Positions 26,110 to 34,993 of a stretch of DNA of 64,000 nucleotides are shown here, piece by piece. The notes beneath the pieces are model-generated. The model saw only the letters and a program-made list of their open reading frames with translations. It did not search any database and was not told where the DNA came from. Source of the DNA: Neolewinella litorea (GTDB taxonomy: Bacteria > Bacteroidota > Bacteroidia > Chitinophagales > Saprospiraceae); the NCBI RefSeq assembly GCF_004803465.1, contig NZ_SRSF01000001.1, positions 1,116,501-1,180,500 of the forward strand. Direction: 5' to 3'. Every line of letters starts with the position of its first letter. The stretch's first letter is position 1. A program made the position numbers and the translations under genes.

Positions 26110-27428
26110 GCGGCAATCGTTTGGACGCAGGCGCGGAACTGGTCGCCCCGGTCTACGTAGTTCTTGAATAGGTCAAAGCTGGCGCAGGCCGGACTCAGCA
26201 GGATGCGGTCGCCGGCGCGGGCGTACCGGTCGGCGAGTTCCACGGCTTCCCGGGCACTGCGACACTCCACCACCCGCTCGAGGTCGGCGAAGGCCGTGCG
26301 CAGTTTCTCGTTGTCCTGCCCCAGGCAGATCAGGGTGTGCACCTTGCCATCCACCACTTCCCGCAGCGGTTCGTAGTCGTTGCCCTTGTCGGTGCCGCCG
26401 GCGATCCAGACGGTCGGTCCGTCCATGGCTTCCAGGGCAAAGTAGGTGCTGTCCACATTGGTGGCCTTGCTGTCGTTGATCCAGGTGCGGCCATCGGCGG
26501 TGGGGATCACCTCCATGCGGTGGGGTGCGGGCCGGAAGTTATCCAGCGCCAGTTGTATTTCTTCGTCGCTCACGGTGAGCAGTCGGGCGATCCGCACGGC
26601 AAACAGGGCGTTCATCGCGTTGTGGCGGCCGGTGAGGCGGCCGGTGTGCAGGCTGAAGGTGTCATCGTCGACGCGCAAGGTCGTTCCCTGAATATCGCGG
26701 TCAGGGTCTATCGTCGTCACGCGGGCGCGGGTCGGGTTGCGGCGGAGCGCGGGTGCCAGGGTCTTGTCGTCCTGCAATACGAGCAGGTGATCGACCGAAC
26801 GTTGGTTGCGGCCAATGCGCAGTTTGCTGTCGGCGTAGCGATCCAGCTCGTAGCCGTAGCGATCGAGGTGGTCCGGGGTAATGTTGAGCACCACCGCGAT
26901 GTCGGGCCGGAAGTCAACGATGCCATCGAGCTGGAAACTGCTCAGTTCGAGTACGTAAATGTCCTGCGGCTCGTGGTCCAGCAGGAGGCGCGCGAAGCTG
27001 TCACCGAGGTTGCCCCCCGCCACGGCCTTTTCGCCGGCCTCCTGCAGCAGGAAGTGGGTCAGCAGCGTGGTGGTGGTTTTGCCGTTGCTGCCCGTGATTC
27101 CCACGATGGTTGCCTCGGGATGCACGTAGCGGAACGCGAATTCAATTTCGGAGACCACGGGGATGCCCGCCCCGAGGATGGCCTTCACCACCGGAGCCGT
27201 ATCGGGGATTCCCGGACTCTTCACCACCACCTCGGCCTGCAGTACGCGGTCGAGGGTGTGTCCCCCGGTTTCGTACGCGATACCCGCTTCGTCGAGTTCC
27301 GCCAGGTACCGTTCGCTACCTGCTCCGAAGTCGCTCACGAATACGTCGTACCCCTGCTGCTGCCCGAGGCGGGCGGCGCTGGCTCCGGATTCTCCGGCCC
27401 CGAGGACGACTAGGTGTGGCTTGGACAT
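26106..27428 (-). CDS. murD: UDP-N-acetylmuramoyl-L-alanine--D-glutamate ligase
   Basis: MurD adds D-Glu to UDP-MurNAc-L-Ala. The 440-residue protein starts MSKPHLVVLGAGESGASAARLG and carries the ATP motif IVGITGSNGKTTTTLLTHFLL, then VLELSSFQLDGI and VLNITPDHLDRYG, all MurD signatures, and WINDSKATNVDSTYFAL with the carboxy-terminal ligase motif. Its stop overlaps the ftsW start by four bases. Confidence 0.97.
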   Translation of the reverse strand: MSKPHLVVLGAGESGASAARLGQQQGYDVFVSDFGAGSERYLAELDEAGIAYETGGHTLDRVLQAEVVVKSPGIPDTAPVVKAILGAGIPVVSEIEFAFRYVHPEATIVGITGSNGKTTTTLLTHFLLQEAGEKAVAGGNLGDSFARLLLDHEPQDIYVLELSSFQLDGIVDFRPDIAVVLNITPDHLDRYGYELDRYADSKLRIGRNQRSVDHLLVLQDDKTLAPALRRNPTRARVTTIDPDRDIQGTTLRVDDDTFSLHTGRLTGRHNAMNALFAVRIARLLTVSDEEIQLALDNFRPAPHRMEVIPTADGRTWINDSKATNVDSTYFALEAMDGPTVWIAGGTDKGNDYEPLREVVDGKVHTLICLGQDNEKLRTAFADLERVVECRSAREAVELADRYARAGDRILLSPACASFDLFKNYVDRGDQFRACVQTIAA

Positions 27429-27434
27429 GGTGGA

Positions 27435-28691
27435 TTAGCGGAATTTGAGGGTAAGAATGGTGGCTACGGCGAGCAGGATACCGATGATCCAGAAGCGGAT
27501 CACGATCTTGACTTCGGACATTCCCGCTTTCTGGTAATGGTGGTGCAGGGGTGACATGCGCAGGATCCGGCGCCCTTCGCCATACTTCTTGCGGGTGTAC
27601 TTAAAGTAGCCCACCTGCGCCATGACGGATACGTTCTCGATCACGAAAATGCCGCAGAGAATAGGGATCAGCAATTCCTTGCGCAGCAGAATAGCCAGGG
27701 CAGCGATGATGCCACCGAGGGCCAGCGAGCCCGTGTCGCCCATGAATACCGCGGCCGGATAACTGTTATGCCACAGGAAGCCGAGGCAGGCGCCCACGAG
27801 ACAGCCGCTGAAGACAATCAGTTCCTGCGTCCCCGGCAGGTGCAAAATGCCCAGGTAGTTGGCGGCTATGGCGTTACTACCGACGTAGGCAAAGACGGCC
27901 AGGGTGGCGGCCACGATGGCCGAGGTACCGGTAGCCAGGCCGTCCAGGCCGTCGGTCAGGTTGGCCGCGTTGGACACGGCGGTAACGATGAAAACGATCA
28001 GGGGGATAAAGATGATCCAGACCAGCTGGCGGCCGATGTTGAAGACGTCGGCGTAGGTCATAACGCCGTTCTTCAGGAAGGGCACGTTGGTCAGGGTGGT
28101 CTGGTAGTTAGCGCGTTCCAATACGGCACCGTTGGAGAGAGTGACCGCCGAAACGTCCCCCACCCGCTGGGCATCCGTGATGCCGACCGATTCGGCCTCG
28201 GCCACGGTCATACGCACGACCACCTGCTCGTTGAAGAGCATGATGAGCGCGATGAGCAGCCCGAGCCCAATCTGGCCCATCACCTTGAATTTACCGGCCA
28301 GGCCATCCTTGTTCTTGCGCTTGATCTTCAGGTAGTCGTCGACGAAGCCAATGGCGCCCATCCAGACAGTAGCCACCAGCATGGTGAGCAGGTAGACGTT
28401 GTCGAGACGGGCGAACAGCAGACACGGCAGAAGGATGGCCAGCAGGATAATCAGGCCGCCCATGGTCGGGGTGCCCTTCTTTTCCATTTGTCCCTCCAGG
28501 CCGAGGTCGCGTACCGATTCCCCGATTTGTTGCCGGCGCAGGTAGCGGATGATCCGCCCACCGGTAACGATGCTCAGCAGCAGGGATACGATGATGGCCG
28601 ACCCCGTGCGTACACTGAGGAAGTCGAGCAGGTTGGCGCCCGGAAAATCACCGAAGGTGGCCTTTAGCCACTCGAAGAGTTCAATTAACAC
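27435..28691 (-). CDS. mraY: Phospho-MurNAc-pentapeptide transferase
   Basis: MraY makes lipid I by moving phospho-MurNAc-pentapeptide onto undecaprenyl phosphate. The 418-residue membrane protein has KKGTPTMGGLIIL, GAIGFVDDYLKIKR, NAANLTDGLDGLATG and FMGDTGSLALGG, containing the catalytic aspartates. It is about 60 residues longer than E. coli MraY because of an extra extracytoplasmic segment near residues 159-215, common in this phylum. The start is a GTG at 28691 overlapping murE by 11 bases. Confidence 0.96.
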   Translation of the reverse strand: MLIELFEWLKATFGDFPGANLLDFLSVRTGSAIIVSLLLSIVTGGRIIRYLRRQQIGESVRDLGLEGQMEKKGTPTMGGLIILLAILLPCLLFARLDNVYLLTMLVATVWMGAIGFVDDYLKIKRKNKDGLAGKFKVMGQIGLGLLIALIMLFNEQVVVRMTVAEAESVGITDAQRVGDVSAVTLSNGAVLERANYQTTLTNVPFLKNGVMTYADVFNIGRQLVWIIFIPLIVFIVTAVSNAANLTDGLDGLATGTSAIVAATLAVFAYVGSNAIAANYLGILHLPGTQELIVFSGCLVGACLGFLWHNSYPAAVFMGDTGSLALGGIIAALAILLRKELLIPILCGIFVIENVSVMAQVGYFKYTRKKYGEGRRILRMSPLHHHYQKAGMSEVKIVIRFWIIGILLAVATILTLKFR

Positions 28692-30159
28692 CGGCGTATT
28701 CTTTAAGGGCGTTCGCTAATTCCTGCCGGTCGTCGAAGGGCAATCGCTCGCCCTTGATCTCCTGGTAGGTTTCGTGGCCCTTGCCGGCAACGAGCAGCAC
28801 CTCGAATCCGAGGCGAACCGCCGTACGGATGGCCTGGCGGCGGTCGGTGATGCGCAGTACGCGGCGGGCGGCGGCCGGGGGAACCCCGGCTTCCATTTCG
28901 TCCAGTATCGCTTCGGGCGATTCCGAGCGCGGGTTGTCGGTGGTCAGCACCACCTGATCGGCCAGTTCGGCGGCGATGCGGGCCATTTCGGGGCGTTTGC
29001 CGCGGTCGCGGTCGCCCCCGGCCCCCACCACGCAGGCCAGCCGGTGGCCTTCCGGCAGCAGGGCGCGCAGGGTTTCCAGCACGTTGCGCAGGGCGTCCGG
29101 TGTGTGGGCATAATCGACGAGAGCGGTGATGCGCCCCTCCGGATCGTACACGTGCTCCAGGCGTCCTTCGGCGCCGCGCAGGGCGCTCAGGGCGATCAGC
29201 ACTTCCTGGCTGTCAGCACCGAGCAAAATGGCGGTGCCGTACGCGGCCAGCAGGTTGTAGGCGTTGAATCTGCCGAGCAGTTTGAAGAATACTTCGGTAC
29301 CGCCCAGGTCGAGTTGCAATCCCTGCGGGGTATTCCCGACGAGGCGGGCGTGAAAATCTACGTTCGAGCGCAGGCTGTAGCGGTACACGCGGGCGGCGGT
29401 GTTCTGCACCATCACCCCGCTGCGACGGTCGTCGGCGTTAATCAAGGCGAAGGCCCCGGCGGGCAGTTGATCGAAGAAGCCCTTTTTGGCTTTGATGTAC
29501 TCGGCAAAGGTGCCGTGGTAGTCCAGGTGGTCGTGACTCAGGTTAGTGAACACTCCTCCGTTGAAGTCCAGTCCCAGGGTACGCTGTTGGTGCACCGCAT
29601 GGCTGCTTACTTCCATGAACACGTAGTCCACTCCGGCGTCGCGCATTTCGGCCAGGTTGCCGTGGATGGCCAGCGCGTCGGGCGTGGTGTGGGTGGCGGG
29701 GCGCTTCTCAGCACCGATCCGAATCTCTACGGTCGAAAGCAGCCCTGCCCGGAAACCCAGTTGGGTGTAGAGTTCGTACAGCAGCGTGGTTACCGTAGTC
29801 TTTCCGTTGGTGCCGGTGACGCCCACCAGCGTCATTTCCCGGCTCGGCGAACCGTACCAGGCATCGGCCAGGCGGGCCAGCGCGGCGGTAGAGTCGTCAA
29901 CGAAGATGGCCGCCGCCCCGGTTTCGGACAGCGTATCCGGTGCCAACCTACCTTGCTCCGCCACTACGCCTACTGCACCTGCGTGCAGCGCCTGCTCAAT
30001 GTAGTCGTGCCCGTCGACGCGGGTTCCGCGGACGGCTACGAAGAGGGATCCCTCCTGCACCCGCCGACTGTCGAAGGCGATGCCCGTCACCTCGCGGCCG
30101 GCCGTCTCCCCAATCAGGGAGCGCACGTCAAGCGGAGATATGAGGTGATCGAGTTGCAT
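28681..30159 (-). CDS. murE: UDP-MurNAc-L-Ala-D-Glu:meso-DAP ligase
   Basis: This 492-residue Mur ligase adds the third stem-peptide residue. Motifs are the N-terminal GIAFDSRRVQEGSLFVAVRG, the ATP loop LVGVTGTNGKTTVTTLLYEL, EVSSHAVHQQRT, FTNLSHDHLDYHGTFAEY and DYAHTPDALRNVLETL. The sequence TTDNPRSESPEAILDEM includes the DNPR motif that selects meso-diaminopimelate, so the wall is probably of the DAP type. It follows ftsI by three bases and overlaps mraY. murF, which usually comes next, is absent here. Confidence 0.97.
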   Translation of the reverse strand: MQLDHLISPLDVRSLIGETAGREVTGIAFDSRRVQEGSLFVAVRGTRVDGHDYIEQALHAGAVGVVAEQGRLAPDTLSETGAAAIFVDDSTAALARLADAWYGSPSREMTLVGVTGTNGKTTVTTLLYELYTQLGFRAGLLSTVEIRIGAEKRPATHTTPDALAIHGNLAEMRDAGVDYVFMEVSSHAVHQQRTLGLDFNGGVFTNLSHDHLDYHGTFAEYIKAKKGFFDQLPAGAFALINADDRRSGVMVQNTAARVYRYSLRSNVDFHARLVGNTPQGLQLDLGGTEVFFKLLGRFNAYNLLAAYGTAILLGADSQEVLIALSALRGAEGRLEHVYDPEGRITALVDYAHTPDALRNVLETLRALLPEGHRLACVVGAGGDRDRGKRPEMARIAAELADQVVLTTDNPRSESPEAILDEMEAGVPPAAARRVLRITDRRQAIRTAVRLGFEVLLVAGKGHETYQEIKGERLPFDDRQELANALKEYAGVN

Positions 30160-30162
30160 GAT

Positions 30163-32286
30163 TTATCGGAGGATAAGTTCTACGTCGCGGCCACGCTTTC
30201 CGTTGCCGTCGCTTTGCCAGCGCATATTGACTACCCGCCCCACCCCGCGGGGGTGCACGGTGTAGCCGTCGTTTTCCAGCACGTACAGGGCGTCGCGCAG
30301 GCGCATGCCCCGCACGTTGGGAAATTGTTGTCCGGCCGGATGGATCGCGGAAAGCTCCACGGCCTCGTCGCTGGCGCTGACCACCGCAAGTTCGGACTTC
30401 GGTAGTGTATCGATGGCGACGTTTACGTAATCGAGTACGGTGAGCAGCTCGGGAAGGTAGCCGGCGTCGCGACTCGGCAATTCTCCCGCGTAGAGCACCG
30501 GCCGCGGGCCGCGGTTGAGGGGCTCGTGCACCTCGATCATGCTATTGTAGATGTTGTCGGCGATCTCTTTGAAGATCGGTCCGGCCACGTCACCGCCGTA
30601 GTAGGCGCCGTTGCTGGGGTCCTTGACGACGACGATGATGCTGTAGGTAGGATTTTCGGCCGGAAAGTAACCGGCGAAGCTGGCCTGGTATTCCTTCTTG
30701 TGGTTGCGTTGCCCGTAGTTCTGCTGGCTGGTGCCGGTTTTGGCGGCGAAGCGATATTGATCGGACTTCAGGCGCTTGGCCGTGCCGCGCTCTACTACCC
30801 CTTCCAGGAGCGACTGCAATTGCTCGATGGTTTCCGGACTGGCGATCTGCTTGTCGATGACCGTGGGCTTGTATTCCTCCAGGATTCGGCCGCCGCGCTC
30901 CACCTGGGTGACCAGGTAGGGCTTCATCAGACGGCCGCCGTTGGCCACTGCGTTATAGAAGGTCAGCATCTGCAGGGGGGTCAGCCGGCTCTCGTACCCG
31001 ATGGCCATCCACGCGCGGGAAATGCCGGAGAATTCAGCCCGACTGGTGTCGTTCAGGAAAGGCGCGCGTTCGCCTTCCAGCTCGATGCCGCTCTCACTGT
31101 CGAGGTGGAAACCGCGCAGGCGCTCCGTAAATTCATTTTCCTTGTACAGACTGTCGACCAGTTTGGCCATACCCACGTTGGACGACTGCTCGAAGGCATC
31201 GCGCACCGAGATGACGCGCCAGCCGCGGCTCTGGCTGCTGGCGTCTTCCATGGTCAGGTCGTAAAATTTCTTGACGCCGTTCTCAACGTCCACTTCGCTG
31301 TCGAGGTCCACGTAGCCATCTTCCAGCAGGGCCATCATGGTGGCCAGTTTGAAGGTCGATCCGGGCTCGTTGGAGCGCGAGATGGCATAGTTGTACTGCT
31401 CGGCGTAGCGGTTGCGTCGGGCGTTCACCGCACCAAGATTAGCCATGGCGCGGATGGCGCCGGTCTTCACGTCCATCACGATGGCCGCTCCCCATTCGGC
31501 GCGGTGCCGGAGCAGTCCGTTCTCTAGGGCATTCTCGGTGATGTCCTGAATGTTGACGTCCAGGGTGGTATAGACGTTGGCGCCCGAGGTGGGCTCCACG
31601 ATGGCCAGGTTGTCGGTGGGCAGCCAGATGCCGCCGCCCATGTTAAACATCTCCTGTTTGCCGCTCTCGCCGGCAAGTTGCTCATCGAAGGCACCTTCCA
31701 GTCCGACCCGGGCACCGCCCTCGCGGCTGTATCCGATGGTACGCCGGGCCAGCCAACCGAAGGGCCGCTTGCGGGCCGCCCGCTTTTCTACGATCAGGCC
31801 GCCGCCCATACGGCCCTGGTTGAAGATGGGGAACTTGCGAATGCGCGACAGCTCGCTGTAGCTCACGCTTTCGGCCAGTTTGAAGTAGTGATTGGCAACG
31901 CCACCGGCGCTGTCGCGCATCATCAGCAGGCTGTCGCGCCAGGCCCCGGGCGTGTGGTCGTTGTCGACGTGGCGGGACAGCAGCAGGGCCAGGCTGTCGA
32001 TGTTGTCGTAGTAGTCGCGCGGACTCGCCACGTAGGGATCGAAGTGCAGGCTGAAGTAGGGCACCGAAGTGGCCAGCAGGTTGTCGTTATGACTGTAGAT
32101 GTTGCCGCGCTCGGCCTGCACGGTGACGATGCGGAAGCGTTCCTGACCCAGCTCCTGAAATTCCGCCTGCCGCAGCACCGCGATGTCTACCGTACGGTAC
32201 ATCAGCAGCGCAGCCACCGGCACGATGGTCACCGCCAGGATGGCGAAGATGCGGATGAGAACCTCGTCTTTAAAATTGACGGCCAC
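30163..32286 (-). CDS. ftsI: Septal peptidoglycan transpeptidase (PBP3/FtsI) with PASTA domain
   Basis: This 707-residue class B penicillin-binding protein cross-links septal peptidoglycan. It has one N-terminal membrane helix (about residues 10-30), a dimerisation/pedestal region, and a transpeptidase domain with SxxK at 310-313 (STFK), SSN at 368-370 and KTGTS at 516-520. A PASTA domain occupies about residues 645-707. The start is a GTG at 32286; an in-frame stop lies upstream and no ATG is available before the membrane helix. ftsL precedes it by 47 bases. Confidence 0.95.
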   Translation of the reverse strand: MAVNFKDEVLIRIFAILAVTIVPVAALLMYRTVDIAVLRQAEFQELGQERFRIVTVQAERGNIYSHNDNLLATSVPYFSLHFDPYVASPRDYYDNIDSLALLLSRHVDNDHTPGAWRDSLLMMRDSAGGVANHYFKLAESVSYSELSRIRKFPIFNQGRMGGGLIVEKRAARKRPFGWLARRTIGYSREGGARVGLEGAFDEQLAGESGKQEMFNMGGGIWLPTDNLAIVEPTSGANVYTTLDVNIQDITENALENGLLRHRAEWGAAIVMDVKTGAIRAMANLGAVNARRNRYAEQYNYAISRSNEPGSTFKLATMMALLEDGYVDLDSEVDVENGVKKFYDLTMEDASSQSRGWRVISVRDAFEQSSNVGMAKLVDSLYKENEFTERLRGFHLDSESGIELEGERAPFLNDTSRAEFSGISRAWMAIGYESRLTPLQMLTFYNAVANGGRLMKPYLVTQVERGGRILEEYKPTVIDKQIASPETIEQLQSLLEGVVERGTAKRLKSDQYRFAAKTGTSQQNYGQRNHKKEYQASFAGYFPAENPTYSIIVVVKDPSNGAYYGGDVAGPIFKEIADNIYNSMIEVHEPLNRGPRPVLYAGELPSRDAGYLPELLTVLDYVNVAIDTLPKSELAVVSASDEAVELSAIHPAGQQFPNVRGMRLRDALYVLENDGYTVHPRGVGRVVNMRWQSDGNGKRGRDVELILR

Positions 32287-32333
32287 GTCGGGTTGATAAG
32301 GAGATTAGGGGGAAAGTGGTGAAAGGTCTGTGC

Positions 32334-32648
32334 TTATTTGGCCCGCGGAGGAGCGTAGATCTTTTTGGGCTTGCCGCGGTGCAACCGCAATCCGGCCGGA
32401 CGGACCTGGTCGACCACTTCGGAGCGCAGTCCGTTGTACATGTTCTCGCTTTCGAGCGACATGTATAGCCAGCGTTTTTCCTTGATATCGGATTCGAGTT
32501 CCTGGATGCGCCGGACGTTGTATTCCGCGTAGTGGGCGTTGCCGATATACAGCAGGGCGAGCACTCCCAAAAAGGAGAGGTAACCCAGGTTATCCAGAAT
32601 GAGGGCGGGCACGGAGGGTACCGTGGCGCGCTTGCGTTTTGCTGCCAT
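32334..32648 (-). CDS. ftsL: FtsL-like divisome protein
   Basis: The 104-residue bitopic protein has a basic cytoplasmic N-terminus (MAAKRKRATVPS), one membrane helix (LGYLSFLGVLALLYIGNA, about residues 21-38) and a heptad-rich extracytoplasmic segment (VRRIQELESDIKEKRWLYMSLESEN) that suits a coiled coil. FtsL sequences diverge strongly, so the call depends on size, topology and position between rsmH and ftsI. It would form the FtsQLB scaffold. The C-terminus is unusually basic (RGKPKKIYAPPRAK). Confidence 0.88.
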   Translation of the reverse strand: MAAKRKRATVPSVPALILDNLGYLSFLGVLALLYIGNAHYAEYNVRRIQELESDIKEKRWLYMSLESENMYNGLRSEVVDQVRPAGLRLHRGKPKKIYAPPRAK

Positions 32649-32750
32649 ATCACTTCACACCTTTAGCTGGCTGGTTGTATTCCCCCGGTCAAAATGACCG
32701 AATAAATGCTAGCCTCTTAACTACCTGACTGCTTACCGACGCCCCGACGA

Positions 32751-32781
32751 GCCTTCCGAAGTGCGGTGCACTTCGGAAGGC
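32751..32781. repeat. Perfect palindrome between rsmH and ftsL
   Basis: Fourteen-base arms GCCTTCCGAAGTGC and GCACTTCGGAAGGC are separated by only GGT. It sits in the 152-base gap between rsmH and ftsL, the widest gap in the dcw cluster. No T-run follows on either strand, so it is not a standard terminator; it may be an mRNA processing or stability element, or a REP-type repeat copy. Confidence 0.85.
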
Positions 32782-32800
32782 CATCGGCCAACGGCGACGC

Positions 32801-33703
32801 TCAGAGTCGTTCCCCCGCCCGCAGTTTAGCGCTACGGGCCCGGGAGTTTTGCCGAATTTCTTCGGCGGATGGTAAAACGGGTTTCTTCGTGAGGACTTTG
32901 TAAGGGCGGTCAATTTTCCCGTAAAAATCCTTGTTCACGATTCCTTCCGCGTTACCGGTTTTGAGAAAGTTTTTGGTGATGCGATCCTCCAGTGAATGAT
33001 AGCTGATCACGCTGAGTCGGCCGTGTGTTGGTATCAGTAAGTCGGTGGCTTGTGCCAATAAATCAGAAAGTGCGCCGATCTCATCGTTAACCTCAATGCG
33101 AAGTGCCTGAAACACCTGCGCCAGATAGCGCGGGCGCTGCCCTCTTACCCAGGGGTTCACCACCTGCAGGAAATCCTCAATGGTGGCAATGGGTGATTGT
33201 TCCCGGGCTTCGGCGATGGCCAAGGCCAGGGAACGGGCGTTGCGTACTTCGCCGTATTCACCAAACACCTTCTGCAGGTCCTCCGGACTGTAGTTATTCA
33301 CTACGTCGGCGGCCGTGCGGTCGGCGATCGCTCCCATGCGCATATCCAGCTCGGCGTCGAACCGAAAGCTGAACCCGCGCTCGGCCTGATCGAACTGGTG
33401 GCTGGAAACCCCCAGGTCGGCCAGCAGGCCGTCAATCCGGTCGACTCCGTAGAGTCGCAGAAAGTTGGTCAGGTTGCGAAAGTTGGCGGCTACGAAGGTA
33501 AATCTGCTGTCGTCCAGGGCATTGGCTGCAGCTTCTTCATCCTGGTCAAAGCCGAAGAGACGAATGTCTTTCGACCCCGCCTGTTCGAGGATAAAGCGAC
33601 TGTGGCCGCCGCCACCGAAGGTAGCATCAACGTAAACTCCTCCCGGGCGGAGGTTCAGCAGACCGACGCTTTCGCCGGCCAGTACGGGTACGTGGTAGGC
33701 CAT
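32801..33703 (-). CDS. rsmH: 16S rRNA (cytosine(1402)-N(4))-methyltransferase
   Basis: RsmH (MraW) methylates N4 of C1402 in 16S rRNA. The 300-residue protein begins MAYHVPVLAGESVGLL and has the SAM-binding motif GGVYVDATFGGGGHSRFIL, DGLLADLGVSSHQFDQAERGFSFRFDAELDMRM and ISYHSLEDRITKNFL, all strongly conserved. Its ATG shares one base with the mraZ stop (TAATG), the usual coupling in dcw clusters. Confidence 0.97.
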   Translation of the reverse strand: MAYHVPVLAGESVGLLNLRPGGVYVDATFGGGGHSRFILEQAGSKDIRLFGFDQDEEAAANALDDSRFTFVAANFRNLTNFLRLYGVDRIDGLLADLGVSSHQFDQAERGFSFRFDAELDMRMGAIADRTAADVVNNYSPEDLQKVFGEYGEVRNARSLALAIAEAREQSPIATIEDFLQVVNPWVRGQRPRYLAQVFQALRIEVNDEIGALSDLLAQATDLLIPTHGRLSVISYHSLEDRITKNFLKTGNAEGIVNKDFYGKIDRPYKVLTKKPVLPSAEEIRQNSRARSAKLRAGERL

Positions 33704-34182
33704 TATGCCGACTCCGGTACCTCGTGACGTGAACCACCGAGTACTTCCTCTGCCAGCTGGGAGTAATCTTCATTCTCCTCGCTGAACAGCGCTTCGTATT
33801 CGGCTTCCGCCCATATTTCAATGCGATCGTTCATGGCATTTAACACCAGGTTCTTGTCGGTCCGGGCCCAGGCCAGCAACTGCTTGGGAAGCAGCAGCCG
33901 GTCGGCTGAATCGGGGACAAGCTCCGTGGCGCCGCGGTAGAAGAGCCGGGTAAACCGGAGGTTCTTCTGGTTAAACTTGTTGAGCGCGTCCACTTCGGCC
34001 TTGATCGTGTCCCATACCGGCTTCGGGTAAAGGGTGAGACTGTTATCAAATCCGCGGTTGACGACAAACTTCAAGGTATCGCGATCACCGAGCGCTTTCA
34101 GCAGTCCACTGGGAAGACGAAAACGGCCCTTGGAATCAAGCGCTACGTAATACTCGCCCAGCAAATCATACTGTTGTGCCAT
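33703..34182 (-). CDS. mraZ: Transcriptional regulator MraZ
   Basis: MraZ is an AbrB-fold DNA-binding protein that controls the dcw operon it heads. The 159-residue protein has two SpoVT-AbrB repeats: LLGEYYVALDSKGRFRLPSGLL near the start and FYRGATELVPDSADRLLLPKQLLAWA in the second half, each with the DxxGR-like or DxxxR-like signature. A set of decamer-spaced operator repeats lies 47-81 bases upstream, so autoregulation is likely. Confidence 0.96.
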   Translation of the reverse strand: MAQQYDLLGEYYVALDSKGRFRLPSGLLKALGDRDTLKFVVNRGFDNSLTLYPKPVWDTIKAEVDALNKFNQKNLRFTRLFYRGATELVPDSADRLLLPKQLLAWARTDKNLVLNAMNDRIEIWAEAEYEALFSEENEDYSQLAEEVLGGSRHEVPESA

Positions 34183-34489
34183 AAATCAATCGACAGCAGG
34201 TACGCTTACCTACCGTATGCGCTAAGGTAACACCTTGTACCACTTCCTCCCACTTTTCACCACTTTTTTTGGCCGATTGTGGTGACTTTCTCTTCCCGTC
34301 CCATCCGTACCGCCACGCCCTGAAAGCATACTGTTGTAAGCGCGCCGATTATTCGCTTATCGCTTACGGAAGTGTAGGTAGTTTCCGGTAGAGAACGCAA
34401 AATGTTGTGAGTTGCGCAACGGAGTACGGGGACTGGGTGGTGGTAAAAAGTGGGTAAACCATCCTTCCCTGCCGCTGTTTGACCTCCGT
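34183..34489. other. Divergent intergenic region of mraZ and crtZ
   Basis: These 307 bases hold the MraZ operator and dcw promoter on the left. The right part, leading to the crtZ start at 34490, has no recognised promoter element and no supported gene; the in-frame ATG at 34412 lies ahead of the conserved crtZ start. Confidence 0.6.
34229..34263 (-). promoter_or_regulatory. MraZ operator repeats and dcw promoter
   Basis: On the minus strand GTGGT, GTGGG, GTGGT and GTGTT occur at exact 10-base steps (34259, 34249, 34239 and 34229 as left ends). MraZ is known to bind short GTGGG-type repeats separated by five bases. A TACCTTAG sequence at 34222-34229, one base off the TAnnTTTG -7 consensus, abuts the last repeat, so bound MraZ would cover the promoter. 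Confidence 0.82.
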
Positions 34490-34981
34490 ATGGAAGTCCT
34501 GCTGTATATCCTCATCACCCTCGCCACCGTAGCCGGCATGGAATTCGTAGCCTGGGCGGCCCATAAGTACCTGATGCATGGCTTGCTCTGGAACTGGCAC
34601 GAAGACCACCACCGGCCGCACCACGACAAGGAGGGGTTCTTCGAAAAGAACGACCTGTTCTTTCTGGTCTTCGCCATACCCAGCGCCGCGTCCTATATAA
34701 TAGGTCTTAATGTATCTGGCTGGTTCTGGCTCACGTTCGTGGGCGTCGGAATCAGCATTTACGGGGCCATCTATTTCCTGATCCACGACGTCTATATCCA
34801 CCGGCGCTTTTCCTGGTTCCGGCAGCTCGACAACAAATACAGCCGTGCCATCCTGCGCGCGCACGGTCACCACCACGCCATCACCGAAAAGGATGGCGCC
34901 GAGAGCTTCGGACTCCTCGTCGTAGCCCGCAAATACTTCGGAAAACGCACGGATTGGGCCCGACAGGAGACTAAGGCGTAA
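34490..34981 (+). CDS. crtZ: Beta-carotene hydroxylase
   Basis: CrtZ adds hydroxyl groups to the beta-rings of carotenoids, giving zeaxanthin-type pigments. The 163-residue di-iron membrane enzyme has its histidine clusters in order: HKYLMH, HEDHHRPHH, HDVYIHRR and HGHHHAI, with membrane helices before and between them. The conserved start is MEVLLYILITLATVAGMEF; an extension to 34412 lacks similarity. No other carotenoid gene is nearby, so the rest of the pathway is elsewhere. Confidence 0.93.
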   Translation: MEVLLYILITLATVAGMEFVAWAAHKYLMHGLLWNWHEDHHRPHHDKEGFFEKNDLFFLVFAIPSAASYIIGLNVSGWFWLTFVGVGISIYGAIYFLIHDVYIHRRFSWFRQLDNKYSRAILRAHGHHHAITEKDGAESFGLLVVARKYFGKRTDWARQETKA

Positions 34982-34993
34982 TTTAGCGTCCGT

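Noticed and set aside
28774-30405. Open frame of 543 codons on the plus strand opposite murE
   Set aside because: Antisense to an intact conserved gene with every Mur ligase motif; composition is that of a shadow frame.
32751-32781. Palindrome as a Rho-independent terminator of mraZ-rsmH
   Set aside because: No T-run follows on the minus strand, and the dcw genes continue in the same direction.
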